Assembly: GCA_016209525.1 (NCBI GenBank)
Contig: JACQWK010000696.1
Coordinates: 1-40,048, forward strand
Direction: 5' to 3'
From: Verrucomicrobiota bacterium
GTDB lineage: Bacteria > Verrucomicrobiota > Verrucomicrobiia > Limisphaerales > SIBE01
DNA length: 40,048 nt
Below, one piece after another: positions 7,886-16,286 of this stretch; position 1 is the first letter of the stretch; each line of letters opens with the position of its first letter. Below the pieces are notes generated by a model, which ran no database searches, had not been told where the DNA came from, and worked only from the letters and a program-made list of their open reading frames with translations. The position numbers and the translations under genes are program-made.

Positions 7886-8025
7886 ATCGCGAGCGGAAGC
7901 CGGTCTGCTTGTCCTGTCGCGAGTCGAGTTGCATTCGCAGGCAAAGTGTGAGAGAAATGCCACATGCCAGCGGCGCGGAAGACCAACTGGGACTCTATCT
8001 TGATCGAGGTCGGCCCAGGCCATTT

Positions 8026-9462
8026 ATGAGCAGCTCGCAAAGCAATTCGATGGGTTGCTGCCCGGGTCGGCTGTCCCAGCCGATGACCCGCCGCTCGATG
8101 CTCCGCGCAACCGCCAACGGCTTCGGCCTGCTGGCCTTGTCTGGCCTCCTGGCGGACCGGAAGTTCGCGCAGGTCGTCCCCTCGCCTTCCCCTCATTTTC
8201 CGCCGCGCGCCAAAAATGTCATTTTCTGCTTCATGGATGGCGGGGTGTCGCACGTGGATTCTTTTGATCCAAAGCCCAAGCTCGACGCGCTCGACACAAA
8301 ACCTTTTCTCGATTCCAAGAATCCCACGGCTGCAGGCAAACGCCAATGGCTCAAAAGTCCCTGGAAGTTCAAACAGCACGGCCAATGTGGCATGCCCATC
8401 AGCGAACTCTTCCCGCACATCGCCACGTGCGCGGACCAAGTGGCCGTCATTCGGTCGATGAAAGCCGATTTGCCGCTCCACTCGACCGGCGTGCTGTTGC
8501 TGCACACCGGGAGCAACAACGCGGGCCGGCCCAGCCTCGGGTCGTGGGTCACCTACGGATTGAGCAGTCAGAACCAGAACCTGCCGGGCTTTGTGGTGCT
8601 GGGTTTCGAGGTCGTTCCCTGTGGCGGAATGGAGAATTATTCCGCCGGATTCCTGCCCGCCACAACGCAATCCACTCAGTTCAGAGCGGAGGGCGTTCCC
8701 ATCGACAACATTGTTCCCGGCGACTCGGACGCTCGAATTCAACGGGCGAAATTGAATTTGTTGCGAGCGCAAGACCGGGATTTCTCCCAAGTCCTGGGCA
8801 CGCACGACGCCGTGGAGGACGCGATCCGAAATTATGAGATGGCTTTCCGCATGCAATCCCTGGTTCCGGACGTGTTGAATCTGGAGCGTGAAAGCGAGGC
8901 GACCCAGGCGCTCTATGGAATCGATTCGACCGACAAGTTCAAACGGTTGTACGGGATTCAATGCCTGCGGGCGCGGCGCTTGGTGGAATCGGGTGTGCGT
9001 TTCGTGGAAGTGAATTGTCCTCCGGGCGCCTCGAATGGCACCTGGGACCAGCATGGCGATCTCAAGAAGGGCCACGAGAAAAACGCCTTCCAAACCGATC
9101 AAGCAGTCGCCGGGTTGATCAAAGATTTGAAGGGCCGGGGGCTTTTTGAGGAAACTCTCGTGATCTGGGCAGGCGAATTTGGCCGCACGCCGCATTCGGC
9201 CGGCCGTGATGGCCGGGATCATCATCCGGAAGGCTTTAGCGTTTGGCTGGCGGGAGGCGGCGTCAAAGGCGGCGCGATCTACGGCGCGACCGACGAGCTC
9301 GGCATGCACGCGGTGGAAAACGTGACCACGATCCACGATCTGCACGCGACCATTCTCCATCTCCTCGGTCTCGATCACGAGAAATTGACCTACCGGTTTG
9401 GCGGCCGGGATTTTCGCTTGACCGACGTGCAGGGGCATGTGGTCAAGGAAATCCTCGGATGA
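8026..9462 (+). CDS. DUF1501 sulfatase-like protein, Tat-type export signal
   Basis: About 478 residues from the ATG at 8026. The N-terminus has the family's typical twin-arginine signal, with MTRRSMLRATANGFGLLALS some 20 residues in, so export in folded form is likely. The body shows the DUF1501 marks: NVIFCFMDGGVSHVDSFDPK (alkaline-phosphatase-like metal site), RSMKADLPLHSTGVLLLHTG, WDQHGDLKKGHEKNAFQTD, WAGEFGRTPHSAGRDGRDHH and a TIHDLHATILHLLGLDHEKL end. The fold is that of alkaline phosphatases and sulfatases; the true reaction is unknown. In Planctomycetes and Verrucomicrobia these genes usually accompany DUF1553/DUF1549 proteins, which are absent here. The frame is open upstream to 7867, but that extension has no signal character; an ATG at 8050 is a second option. 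Confidence 0.85.
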   Translation: MSSSQSNSMGCCPGRLSQPMTRRSMLRATANGFGLLALSGLLADRKFAQVVPSPSPHFPPRAKNVIFCFMDGGVSHVDSFDPKPKLDALDTKPFLDSKNPTAAGKRQWLKSPWKFKQHGQCGMPISELFPHIATCADQVAVIRSMKADLPLHSTGVLLLHTGSNNAGRPSLGSWVTYGLSSQNQNLPGFVVLGFEVVPCGGMENYSAGFLPATTQSTQFRAEGVPIDNIVPGDSDARIQRAKLNLLRAQDRDFSQVLGTHDAVEDAIRNYEMAFRMQSLVPDVLNLERESEATQALYGIDSTDKFKRLYGIQCLRARRLVESGVRFVEVNCPPGASNGTWDQHGDLKKGHEKNAFQTDQAVAGLIKDLKGRGLFEETLVIWAGEFGRTPHSAGRDGRDHHPEGFSVWLAGGGVKGGAIYGATDELGMHAVENVTTIHDLHATILHLLGLDHEKLTYRFGGRDFRLTDVQGHVVKEILG

Positions 9463-9524
9463 TCAGCTTTTTCAGCGCTTCCAAGCGTTGAGATGCGGCC
9501 CTGATTCTCCGATTCTTTCGGCCC

Positions 9525-10421
9525 TCAGCAGACGATCCAATCCAGAATGGCCTTTTGGACGTGCAGCCGGTTTTCCGCCTGATCGAAAATCGTCTGCGCA
9601 TTGGCCTCGAAAGTCGCTTCGTCGATTTCCTTGCCGCGATAGGCGGGCAGGCAATGCATCACGAGCGCGTCAGGCTTGGCCAGCTTCACCATCGCTTGGT
9701 TGATCTGATAGCCCCCCAATACTTTGACGCGTTCCGGAGCCTCGGCTTCTTTGCCCATCGAGACCCATACGTCGGTGTAGAGGAGGTCCGCGCCCTTGGC
9801 GGCGGCGCGGAGATCTTCCGTGCAACTGATTTTTCCCCGGGCCCGGCTGAGCAACTCCGGCGAGGGCTGGAACTCTTTGGGCGCCGCGATGCGCAACTCG
9901 AAGCCCAGCGCCGCGGCCGCAAACATCCATGAAACCGGCACGTTGCAGGCTCCATCGCCCACGAACGTGACCACTTTGCCTTGGATCGGCCCGCGCTTTT
10001 CCTGATACGTAAAAACATCCGTGAGGATCTGGCACGGATGCTCGTCGTCCGTCAGCGCATTGATCGTGGGGATTCCAGCGTGCGCGGCGAATTCTTCGAC
10101 ATCGGCCTGTGCGAACGTTCGAATGATCGCTCCGTGAACCATTCGACCCAGGACGCGGGCAGTGTCCTTGATCAATTCGCCCCGGCCTAATTGAATCTCG
10201 TTGGCGCTGAGGAACAGGGGCTGGCCGCCTAATTCGCGAATCCCCACTTCGAATGAAACGCGGGTGCGGGTCGATGACTTGGAAAACAACAAGGCCCAAA
10301 CCTGCCCGGCCAAAGGCCGCCTGGAGGAGGTCCGTCGCTCTGCCTTCCAACTCTTAGCCGCCGCCAAAATGCTCTCAACGGCGTCGCGCGTGAGCTTTTC
10401 GACACTCAGCAAGTGTTTCAT
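9525..10421 (-). CDS. argF: Ornithine carbamoyltransferase
   Basis: This 298-residue enzyme joins carbamoyl phosphate to ornithine, giving citrulline in arginine synthesis. Carbamoyl-phosphate loop SSTRTRVSFE has STRTR at 50-54; other marks are EIQLGRGELIKDTARVLGRM, HPCQ at 128-131, the ornithine-side SMG loop (TDVWVSMG, about 221-223) and catalytic HCLP at 256-259. The SMG motif marks ornithine rather than aspartate or acetylornithine as acceptor. Length is slightly short but normal for bacterial OTCs. It is the last gene of the argC-J-B-D-F cluster, 81 bp after argD, and converges with the DUF1501 gene. ATG at 10421. Confidence 0.93.
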   Translation of the reverse strand: MKHLLSVEKLTRDAVESILAAAKSWKAERRTSSRRPLAGQVWALLFSKSSTRTRVSFEVGIRELGGQPLFLSANEIQLGRGELIKDTARVLGRMVHGAIIRTFAQADVEEFAAHAGIPTINALTDDEHPCQILTDVFTYQEKRGPIQGKVVTFVGDGACNVPVSWMFAAAALGFELRIAAPKEFQPSPELLSRARGKISCTEDLRAAAKGADLLYTDVWVSMGKEAEAPERVKVLGGYQINQAMVKLAKPDALVMHCLPAYRGKEIDEATFEANAQTIFDQAENRLHVQKAILDWIVC

Positions 10422-10502
10422 ACGAAGCCGTCACACTGAGTCATAAAGCAGACAAGAGGCACAAAATTCCGAAAAGTCTCAAGGCAATTTCCCCGCTTCA
10501 TC

Positions 10503-11789
10503 TCACGCGCTCAGATCCAGGGCGACCCGTTCAATGATGCGAAGGCCCTCCTCCGCCTCGCTCAGGCTCAAGTTCAGCGGGGGCAAAAGACGAACGACGT
10601 GTGATCCGGCCGGTATCGTCAGCAGGCCGGCCGCATGCAACCGATTCACAAACTGGATCGACGCAATTTTCGCTTCCTTGGCGAAGGCCGGGATCCCGGT
10701 GGCGAGTTCGATCCCGATCATCAGGCCGAGACCCCGCGCCGCTTTGAATACGGACGGTGTTTTTTCCACGAAACGGGAGAGCTCGATCTTGAGATAGTCT
10801 CCGACGCGGCGGGCATTCCCCTCCAGTCGCTCACGCTCGATGACTTGGAGAACTTTCAAGGCGACCGCGCATCCGAGCGGCGTGCCGCCGAAGGTCGAGG
10901 CATGCGTGCCTGGGCCTAGCAAATCGGCATACGGTTCCCGCACCCAAAAGGCGCCGATGGGAAAGCCGCCTCCCAACGATTTCGCCATGGACAGGCCATC
11001 GGGGAGAAATGGTTTTCCATTGGGTGCGCCTTCCATCAGGCGCTGGAAGCTCTGAAATCGTCCGGTCCGGAAATGCCCATCCTGGACGCCGTCCATCAGG
11101 AGCAACATGTTCCGCTCATGGCAGAGCTCCCGCAGGCCGAGCAGGTAATCCGGCGAGGCCGGAGTGATGCCGCCCTCGCCTTGGACTCCTTCGATCAAGA
11201 CCGCCACGGTCGAGGGCGAAATCGCTTTACGCACGGCCTCCAGATCGTTGTACGGGATGTGACGAAACCCCGCGACCAACGGTTCAAAACCTTTCTTCAC
11301 CTTTTCTTGGCCTGTCGCGGCGATCCCCGCCAGGGTGCGGCCATGAAAGGAGTTGTGCGCCGTCAGAATTTCGAAGCGCCCCTCGCTGTGGCCGAATTTG
11401 CGGGCGAGCTTGAACAGGCCTTCGTTGGCTTCCGCGCCGCTGTTGCAGAAAAAGACTTTCCCCGGCGCGAGGAGTTTGACGATTGCCTCCGCCAATCGGC
11501 CCTGCGGTTCGTGGTAATAAAGATTGGAGACGTGGACGAGCCGGCGCGACTGTTCCACGAACGCTTCGGTAATCGCCGGGTGCGCATGGCCCAGCGCGCA
11601 AACCGCGATGCCGGCGCCGAGGTCCAGGTAACGCTTTCCGGTCACGTCCCAGACGTAACTGCCCGAACCATGGCTGAGCACCAGATCAAATCGCCCGTAA
11701 CTGGGCACGACGTGCTTTTGAAACAACGCCTGGATTGCGGCAACGTCGTTGCGGACAATCGGCGGCGGAGTGGGGATAACTTCTTTCAT
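10503..11789 (-). CDS. argD: Acetylornithine aminotransferase
   Basis: A 428-residue class-III PLP aminotransferase converting N-acetylglutamate semialdehyde to N-acetylornithine. Motifs seen: NSGAEANE at 116-123, SFHGRT at 147-152, EGVQGEGGI near 200, PLP-ring Asp233 in LLLMDGVQ, Schiff-base Lys270 in SMAKSLGGG, and THASTFGGTPLGCAVAL. The usual D-E-V-Q is D-G-V-Q here with a longer insert before the lysine (RTGRFQSFQRLMEGAPNGKP). The key Asp and Lys are kept, so activity is expected. It lies between argB (119 bp upstream) and argF, supporting the arginine role over related class-III enzymes. ATG at 11789. Confidence 0.9.
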   Translation of the reverse strand: MKEVIPTPPPIVRNDVAAIQALFQKHVVPSYGRFDLVLSHGSGSYVWDVTGKRYLDLGAGIAVCALGHAHPAITEAFVEQSRRLVHVSNLYYHEPQGRLAEAIVKLLAPGKVFFCNSGAEANEGLFKLARKFGHSEGRFEILTAHNSFHGRTLAGIAATGQEKVKKGFEPLVAGFRHIPYNDLEAVRKAISPSTVAVLIEGVQGEGGITPASPDYLLGLRELCHERNMLLLMDGVQDGHFRTGRFQSFQRLMEGAPNGKPFLPDGLSMAKSLGGGFPIGAFWVREPYADLLGPGTHASTFGGTPLGCAVALKVLQVIERERLEGNARRVGDYLKIELSRFVEKTPSVFKAARGLGLMIGIELATGIPAFAKEAKIASIQFVNRLHAAGLLTIPAGSHVVRLLPPLNLSLSEAEEGLRIIERVALDLSA

Positions 11790-11908
11790 TTCACACTGGG
11801 GTCATTCACGGCTTCGATCGTGGCATGATTGATCGCTGTGTTCAATGCTTGGCTCAATCTTTGGAGAGTGTCCGCGAGGTCTGAAGCTTCACAGCGGCCG
11901 AGGCATCG

Positions 11909-12784
11909 TCAGAGCACGACCTCCGTGCCGACGCCGGCGTCTGTGAAGATTTCCAGGAGAATGGAGTGATCGACACGGCCATCGACGAAGGAAACCTTCT
12001 CAACGCCCGCTCGAATCGCCGTCACGGCGCTGTCCACCTTCGGGATCATGCCCTTGTCAATGACGCCATCCCGCTTGAGCGCTTCCACTTCATCGATTCG
12101 CAAGTGAGTGATAAGCGATTTTTCGTTTTTGGGATCGCGAAGCAGGCCGGGCACGTCGCTCATGAACACCAACCGCTTGGCCTTGAGCGCAATGGCGGCC
12201 TGCGCGGCAGCCACGTCGGCGTTGCAGTTGTAAATCTTTCCGTCCTCGCCGCGTGCGGTCGGGCTGATGACCGGCGTGAGGCTCCGGCGGATGCACTCCC
12301 GCAACGGCTCCGTGTTCACGGACGTGACGTTGCCGACGAATCCAATATCGACTTCCTCGCCGTTCTGGCCTTGGAGCGCCAACTTGCGGCACTGGAGGAT
12401 TTCCGTGCCGGAGAATCCGCGCGCTTTGCCGCCGAGCGAATTGACCGTTTTGACAATCTCCGGATTGATTTCGCGAGACAATACCTGCTCGACCAGGTTC
12501 ACCGCCGATTCATCCGTGACGCGCAGGCCTTGGATGAAATCGGCCTTCAGTCCGGCGGCATCCATCGCGCGCGTGATGGCCTTGCCGCCGCCATGGACGA
12601 CGACGGGGTTGATGCCGACGGCTTCGAGGAAGACGATGTCGCGCGCCACGCCGTTGCGCACCTCAGGATCCGGCGAATCCATAAAACTGCCGCCGTATTT
12701 CACCACAAACGTCTGGCTGCGGAAGCGCTGGATGTACGGCAGCGCTTCCAGCAGCGTGGCGGCTTTGGCGATGAAGTCTTGCAT
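11909..12784 (-). CDS. argB: Acetylglutamate kinase
   Basis: A 291-residue amino-acid kinase from the ATG at 12784 (a TTG at 12796 would add four residues). It phosphorylates N-acetylglutamate, the second step of arginine synthesis. Phosphate loop VVKYGGSFMDS is near residue 30; VVHGGGKAITRAMDAAGLKA and the FIQGLRVTDE substrate segment follow. Further on are NCNADVAAAQAAIALKAKRL and KGMIPKVDSAVTAIRAGVEK, the typical ATP-side and C-terminal segments. All expected catalytic lysines appear present. Whether it is inhibited by arginine cannot be read; the N-terminal helix with IQRFRSQ resembles the hexameric, arginine-sensitive type. Confidence 0.93.
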   Translation of the reverse strand: MQDFIAKAATLLEALPYIQRFRSQTFVVKYGGSFMDSPDPEVRNGVARDIVFLEAVGINPVVVHGGGKAITRAMDAAGLKADFIQGLRVTDESAVNLVEQVLSREINPEIVKTVNSLGGKARGFSGTEILQCRKLALQGQNGEEVDIGFVGNVTSVNTEPLRECIRRSLTPVISPTARGEDGKIYNCNADVAAAQAAIALKAKRLVFMSDVPGLLRDPKNEKSLITHLRIDEVEALKRDGVIDKGMIPKVDSAVTAIRAGVEKVSFVDGRVDHSILLEIFTDAGVGTEVVL

Positions 12785-12826
12785 GGCAGGAATCAAAGAC
12801 AGGCCGAACGCAATCTGGCAATCCTG

Positions 12827-14206
12827 TCAACCGCCCAACGACGCCGGATCACTCACGTCGCCTTTGTTGAAGTCCACGTATTCCTCGGTGAGATCGGCGG
12901 CATAGACCGCGGCGCTGGATCGGCCGAGGTTCAGGTTGATGTGGAGATCAAACTCTCCCGCAGCAACGGCGGCGCAAAGCGTTTGGAAAGGGGTCCTCGT
13001 GGGTTGGCCGCGCTTCAGCGAATAAGTCCACTGGCGGCTGCCGGGAGCGCTATAGGCAATATCGACTTTGTCTTCGACAATCTTCGCGGCGCTGTAGCCA
13101 AGCGCGTCCATGATCCGGCCCCAATTCGGATCGCCGCCGTGCCAACTCGTCTTGACAAGCGCGCTGTTGGCCACGGCGCGAGCCGCCGCATCCGCGTCGG
13201 CAACGGATTCGGCGCCGCTCACACGAACCGTGACGAAGCGCGAAACGCCTTCGCCGTCGCGAACGATCATTTTGGCGAGTGCCAAGCAGACGTGGTTCAA
13301 GGCGGATTGGAATACCGCGGCGTCGCGCAATTTCGGATTGCGCATTGCGGATTTCGAATGGACAAAAGTGAGCCTCCTTACGTCGGATGCTACGATGGCA
13401 GGGTTTCCCGCCAGCCCGTTCGCCAGCGCCAGCACCGTATCGTTGGTGCTCATGTCCCCATCGACGGTGATGCGGTTAAAACTGAGGGCGACGGCTTCAT
13501 GGAGGGCGGCTTGGAGCGCAGTGGCTTCGATGGCCGCGTCGCTCGTGATGAAGCAGAGCATCGTCGCGTGACGCGGGGTAGAGGCGGGCCGGAGGCCTGT
13601 GCTGCTCATCCCTGGCTGAATCATGCCCGCGCCTTTGCACATGCCGCCGATGCGCGCGGTCCGTGCGCCGAGCTTGAACTCGACCGCGACCTGCTTGGCG
13701 CGCGTGTCGCTGGTCAGGATCGCCTCGGTGGCCTCTGAATCACATGCCGATGACGCGCCCAGACGAGAGGCCGCAGCCAGGATCCCGCGCTTCACGAAGA
13801 CCATCGGCAGCGGGGTCCCGATGCGTCCGGTGGAGGCAACCAGGACATGGTCCACTGGCATGTGGAGCTGGCGCGCGACGATTTCCGTCATGGCGACGGC
13901 ATCGCGCAAACCCCGCGGACCGGTGCAGGCATTGGCGTTTCCGGAATTGACGACTATGGCTTGCGCCGTTCCTTGTTTCACACGTTGGACGCAGACCTTG
14001 ACTGGCGCCGCGCAGACTTGATTGGTCGTAAACATTCCGGCGACAGCCGCGGGGACTTCCGAGATGATCAGCGCCAAATCGCGTTTCTTGCCTTTTTCCG
14101 AACCTTTGCCGGTGCCCAAGCGTTTGATATCGCAGAACACGCCGCTAGCGAGGAATCCTTGCGGCGCGGTGATGGATCCGCCGATTTCTTTGAAGGGTGA
14201 TTTCAT
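12827..14206 (-). CDS. argJ: Bifunctional glutamate N-acetyltransferase (ArgJ) carrying repeat-derived insertions
   Basis: A 459-residue ArgJ that moves acetyl from acetylornithine to glutamate (cyclic arginine pathway) and may also use acetyl-CoA. The precursor self-cleaves before the nucleophile threonine of the ATML motif (Thr at about 215). Family marks: MFTTNQVCAAPV, VVNSGNANACTG, TGRIGTPLPM, GGMCKGAGMIQPGM, RITVDGDMSTNDTVL, AKMIVRDGEG, and KTSWHGGDPNWGRIMDALGY. Two departures are visible. About a dozen extra residues (SSTGLRPASTPRH) sit between GMIQPGM and the cleavage site. About 22 residues (VASDVRRLTFVHSKSAMRNP and following) sit between GNPAI and DAAVFQSALNHV; the latter are encoded by a repeat composite (13329-13393). 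Both keep the frame. The length exceeds the usual ~400-410. ATG at 14206. Confidence 0.9.
   Translation of the reverse strand: MKSPFKEIGGSITAPQGFLASGVFCDIKRLGTGKGSEKGKKRDLALIISEVPAAVAGMFTTNQVCAAPVKVCVQRVKQGTAQAIVVNSGNANACTGPRGLRDAVAMTEIVARQLHMPVDHVLVASTGRIGTPLPMVFVKRGILAAASRLGASSACDSEATEAILTSDTRAKQVAVEFKLGARTARIGGMCKGAGMIQPGMSSTGLRPASTPRHATMLCFITSDAAIEATALQAALHEAVALSFNRITVDGDMSTNDTVLALANGLAGNPAIVASDVRRLTFVHSKSAMRNPKLRDAAVFQSALNHVCLALAKMIVRDGEGVSRFVTVRVSGAESVADADAAARAVANSALVKTSWHGGDPNWGRIMDALGYSAAKIVEDKVDIAYSAPGSRQWTYSLKRGQPTRTPFQTLCAAVAAGEFDLHINLNLGRSSAAVYAADLTEEYVDFNKGDVSDPASLGG
13329..13393 (-). repeat. Composite repeat (25-mer palindromic unit plus heptad array) inserted in argJ
   Basis: On the plus strand AATTTCG, GATTGCG, CATTGCG and GATTTCG form four perfect 7-bp units at 13329-13356. 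The complement of 13369-13393 begins GTAGCATCCGACGTAAGGAG and matches the 25-mer at 28472-28496 at about 21 of 25 positions. Order and spacing (25-mer, short gap, heptads) match the intergenic composite at 4657-4715. Confidence 0.75.
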
Positions 14207-14225
14207 CAAGCCGGATGAACAGAGA

Positions 14226-15296
14226 CTAGATCAATCCGGAGGTTTCAGGGAATCCACACATGAGGTTAAAGCACTGGATCGCTTGGCCGCTGGCGCCCTT
14301 CACAATGTTGTCCTCGGCGGTGATGACAATCAATCGTCCCGTCCGAGGATCGAGCCGCCAGGCCATTTCGATGACATTTGTCCCCACCACGTTTTTGGTG
14401 TCGGGCAATCCTTTGCCTTCAAGGAGGCGGATGAAGGGCTCATTTCCGTAAGCTTCCTGGTAACACGCGATGATCTGATTCCCCAACGCGGCAGCGCTCC
14501 TTTCATCGGGACATCGCGCCGTGGGCGCAAAATAGAGGGTGGTAAGAATGCCGCGATTGACCGGGATCAAATGCGGTGTGAACTGAAGGATGACCTTCTG
14601 TCCGGCGGCACTGGAAAGCTCCTGCTCGATCTCGGAAAGATGCCGATGCTTGGGAACCGCGTACGGACGGAGGCTCTCGTTGCATTCGGCGAAGAGATAC
14701 TCCAAGTCCACCTTGCGTCCGGCACCGCTCACGCCGCTGAGCGAGTCGGCGATGATGCCCGTGGGTCGAACGAGCTTTCGACGCAGCAACGGGAGGGCGG
14801 GCAGAAGAATACTCGTTGGGTAACATCCGGGGCAAGCCACCAACGCGGCTTTTCGGATGGTTTCCCGATACACTTCAGGCAAGCCGTACACCGCCTCGCC
14901 GAGTAATTCGGGAGCGGGGTGGTCTTGCCCATAAAACTCCCTGTAAACCGACGGATCCTTGACGCGAAAGTCGGCGCTCAGATCGATGACGCGGCATCCA
15001 AGTTTGCGCAGAGGAACCGCATACTCCGCCGCGAGTCCGTGAGGCAGCGCCAGAAAAACGACCTCGGACTGTTGGGCGAGCACCTGAACATCCGGCTCGC
15101 TGAACCGCAGCGCCTTGGCCCTGGGATTGCCGCCGATCTTTGGGACAACCTGTGCGAGCGGTTGGCCGGCGTATTGACGGGAAGTAACCGCAGCCAAATC
15201 TGCGAACGGGTGCGCTACGAGCAGGCGGACGAGTTCTTCCCCCGCATAGCCGGAGGCACCAACGATGGCGGCTTTTGTCTGCACTCCAGGGCTCAT
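14226..15296 (-). CDS. argC: N-acetyl-gamma-glutamyl-phosphate reductase
   Basis: A 356-residue NADPH-dependent reductase making N-acetylglutamate semialdehyde. The N-terminal Rossmann motif AAIVGASGYAGEELVRLLVAH starts within 10 residues of the ATG at 15296, which fixes the start; the frame is open to 15404 but that overlaps rpsI and adds no homologous text. The catalytic cysteine is in LVACPGCYPTSILL; HRHLSEIEQEL carries the conserved histidine; SGVSGAGRKVD and GTNVIEMAWRLDP are also typical. It is followed after 19 bp by argJ. A strong hairpin with a T-run (15301-15340) ends only about 5 bases before the start codon. Confidence 0.93.
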   Translation of the reverse strand: MSPGVQTKAAIVGASGYAGEELVRLLVAHPFADLAAVTSRQYAGQPLAQVVPKIGGNPRAKALRFSEPDVQVLAQQSEVVFLALPHGLAAEYAVPLRKLGCRVIDLSADFRVKDPSVYREFYGQDHPAPELLGEAVYGLPEVYRETIRKAALVACPGCYPTSILLPALPLLRRKLVRPTGIIADSLSGVSGAGRKVDLEYLFAECNESLRPYAVPKHRHLSEIEQELSSAAGQKVILQFTPHLIPVNRGILTTLYFAPTARCPDERSAAALGNQIIACYQEAYGNEPFIRLLEGKGLPDTKNVVGTNVIEMAWRLDPRTGRLIVITAEDNIVKGASGQAIQCFNLMCGFPETSGLI

Positions 15297-15300
15297 CTTT

Positions 15301-15340
15301 CCAAAAGAGAAAGCCCCGCGGGAGTCAACCAGCGGGGCTC
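15301..15340 (-). terminator. Hairpin with T-run between rpsI and argC (terminator or attenuator)
   Basis: Read on the minus strand, AGCCCCGC (15339-15332) pairs with GCGGGGCT (15319-15312) across a 12-base loop, followed by TTTCTCTTTT (15311-15302 region). This is an intrinsic-terminator shape for the rplM-rpsI unit. The loop and right arm (GTTGACTCCCGCGGGGCT) nearly duplicate the rplM promoter region (GTTGACTTCGCGGGGCT, 16258-16242), so a promoter remnant is also possible. Confidence 0.6.
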
Positions 15341-15357
15341 GCAAAATTTCTTTCCGG

Positions 15358-15753
15358 TTAGCGCTTGCTGTACTGGAATCTTTTTCGAGCGCCGGGTTGG
15401 CCATATTTCTTGCGTTCCCTCATTCGGGGATCGCGCGTTAGCAAACCTTCCGACCTGAGGGCAGCGCGAAGGTTCGCATCCGAGGCGAGCAACGCGCGAG
15501 CGATGCCGTGACGCACGGCTCCGGCTTGGCCGTTGAGCCCTCCTCCCGTGACATTGACCCTCACATCAAATTTTGTTGTCGCGTCCGTTCGAGCCAGCGG
15601 CTGCATCACCAGGCTGCGCTGGGACTCGATGACGAAGTAGTTTTCGACCGGCCGGCCATTGACCGTGATTTTGCCTGAACCCGGGGCAAGCCGCACGCGG
15701 GCGACGGCGGTCTTCCGCCGGCCGGTGCCAAGGAATTCGGTGGTTTCTGCCAT
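15358..15753 (-). CDS. rpsI: 30S ribosomal protein S9
   Basis: 131 residues, the normal bacterial S9 length. The start [20 protein letters not shown], the middle [20 protein letters not shown] and the C-terminal tail [16 protein letters not shown] are diagnostic; the final basic tail reaches the P-site tRNA. It follows rplM by 7 bp, the universal L13-S9 pair. The predicted hairpin at 15301-15340 follows its stop. Confidence 0.97.
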   Translation of the reverse strand: MAETTEFLGTGRRKTAVARVRLAPGSGKITVNGRPVENYFVIESQRSLVMQPLARTDATTKFDVRVNVTGGGLNGQAGAVRHGIARALLASDANLRAALRSEGLLTRDPRMRERKKYGQPGARKRFQYSKR

Positions 15754-15760
15754 ACGAAAC

Positions 15761-16201
15761 TCAGTTCGAACGATTCAACGCCAGCGGAGCCGGCTTTTGC
15801 GCGGCATGAGGGTGCTCACTCCCACGATAGACTTTCAGTTTGGTGAGCAGCACTCGACCGAGGCGGTTTTTCGGGATCATCCCTTTCACCGCGTGAGTGA
15901 TCAGGCGTTCGGGGTGCCTTGCGCGAATTTGCTCCACGGAGGTGTACTTCTCACCGCCCTTCCAGCCGGAGTAGGTCATGAACTTCTTGTTCGTCTCTTT
16001 TTTGCCCGTCAAGAGCACCTTTTCCGCGTTGACCACGATGACGAAATCTCCCGTGTCGAGGTGGTCCGTGTAAATCGGTTTGTTCCGGCCACGAAGAATG
16101 TTGGCAACCTGCACGGCCAATCGCCCCAGAACAGCGCCATCGGCATCGATCAGATACCACTTCCGCTGGTCCAAATTCACTTTAGGCAAATACGTTTTCA
16201 T
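15761..16201 (-). CDS. rplM: 50S ribosomal protein L13
   Basis: 146 residues from the ATG at 16201 (a GTG one codon earlier is in frame). Typical L13 text: [78 protein letters not shown] and the [13 protein letters not shown] end. A good sigma-70-type promoter lies 30-55 bases upstream (16230-16257). In many bacteria L13 represses its own operon; no leader structure can be argued here beyond the GC-rich spacer of the promoter. Confidence 0.97.
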   Translation of the reverse strand: MKTYLPKVNLDQRKWYLIDADGAVLGRLAVQVANILRGRNKPIYTDHLDTGDFVIVVNAEKVLLTGKKETNKKFMTYSGWKGGEKYTSVEQIRARHPERLITHAVKGMIPKNRLGRVLLTKLKVYRGSEHPHAAQKPAPLALNRSN

Positions 16202-16229
16202 CACGCGGACTCGATCTCAAAGGGCGCAG

Positions 16230-16257
16230 AAAATAACAAACAGCCCCGCGAAGTCAA
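16230..16257 (-). promoter_or_regulatory. Predicted rplM-rpsI promoter
   Basis: On the minus strand TTGACT (16257-16252) and TATTTT (16235-16230) are separated by 16 bases, close to the sigma-70 consensus, placed about 30 bases before the rplM ATG. Confidence 0.6.
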
Positions 16258-16286
16258 CAGCCATTTCTGGTGTTTTCTTCAACCGG

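Noticed and set aside
7091..8023. Long minus-strand open frame opposite the DUF1080 gene
   Set aside because: Antisense shadow of a GC-rich gene; the plus-strand frame has clear domain and signal peptide evidence.
9463..9524. Possible terminator between the convergent DUF1501 and argF genes
   Set aside because: Only a weak AGCGCTT/AAGCGTT stem with a mismatch and no clean T-run; not enough to call.
15297..15404. Upstream extension of argC to 15404
   Set aside because: It overlaps rpsI and adds no conserved residues; the Rossmann motif begins right after the ATG at 15296.
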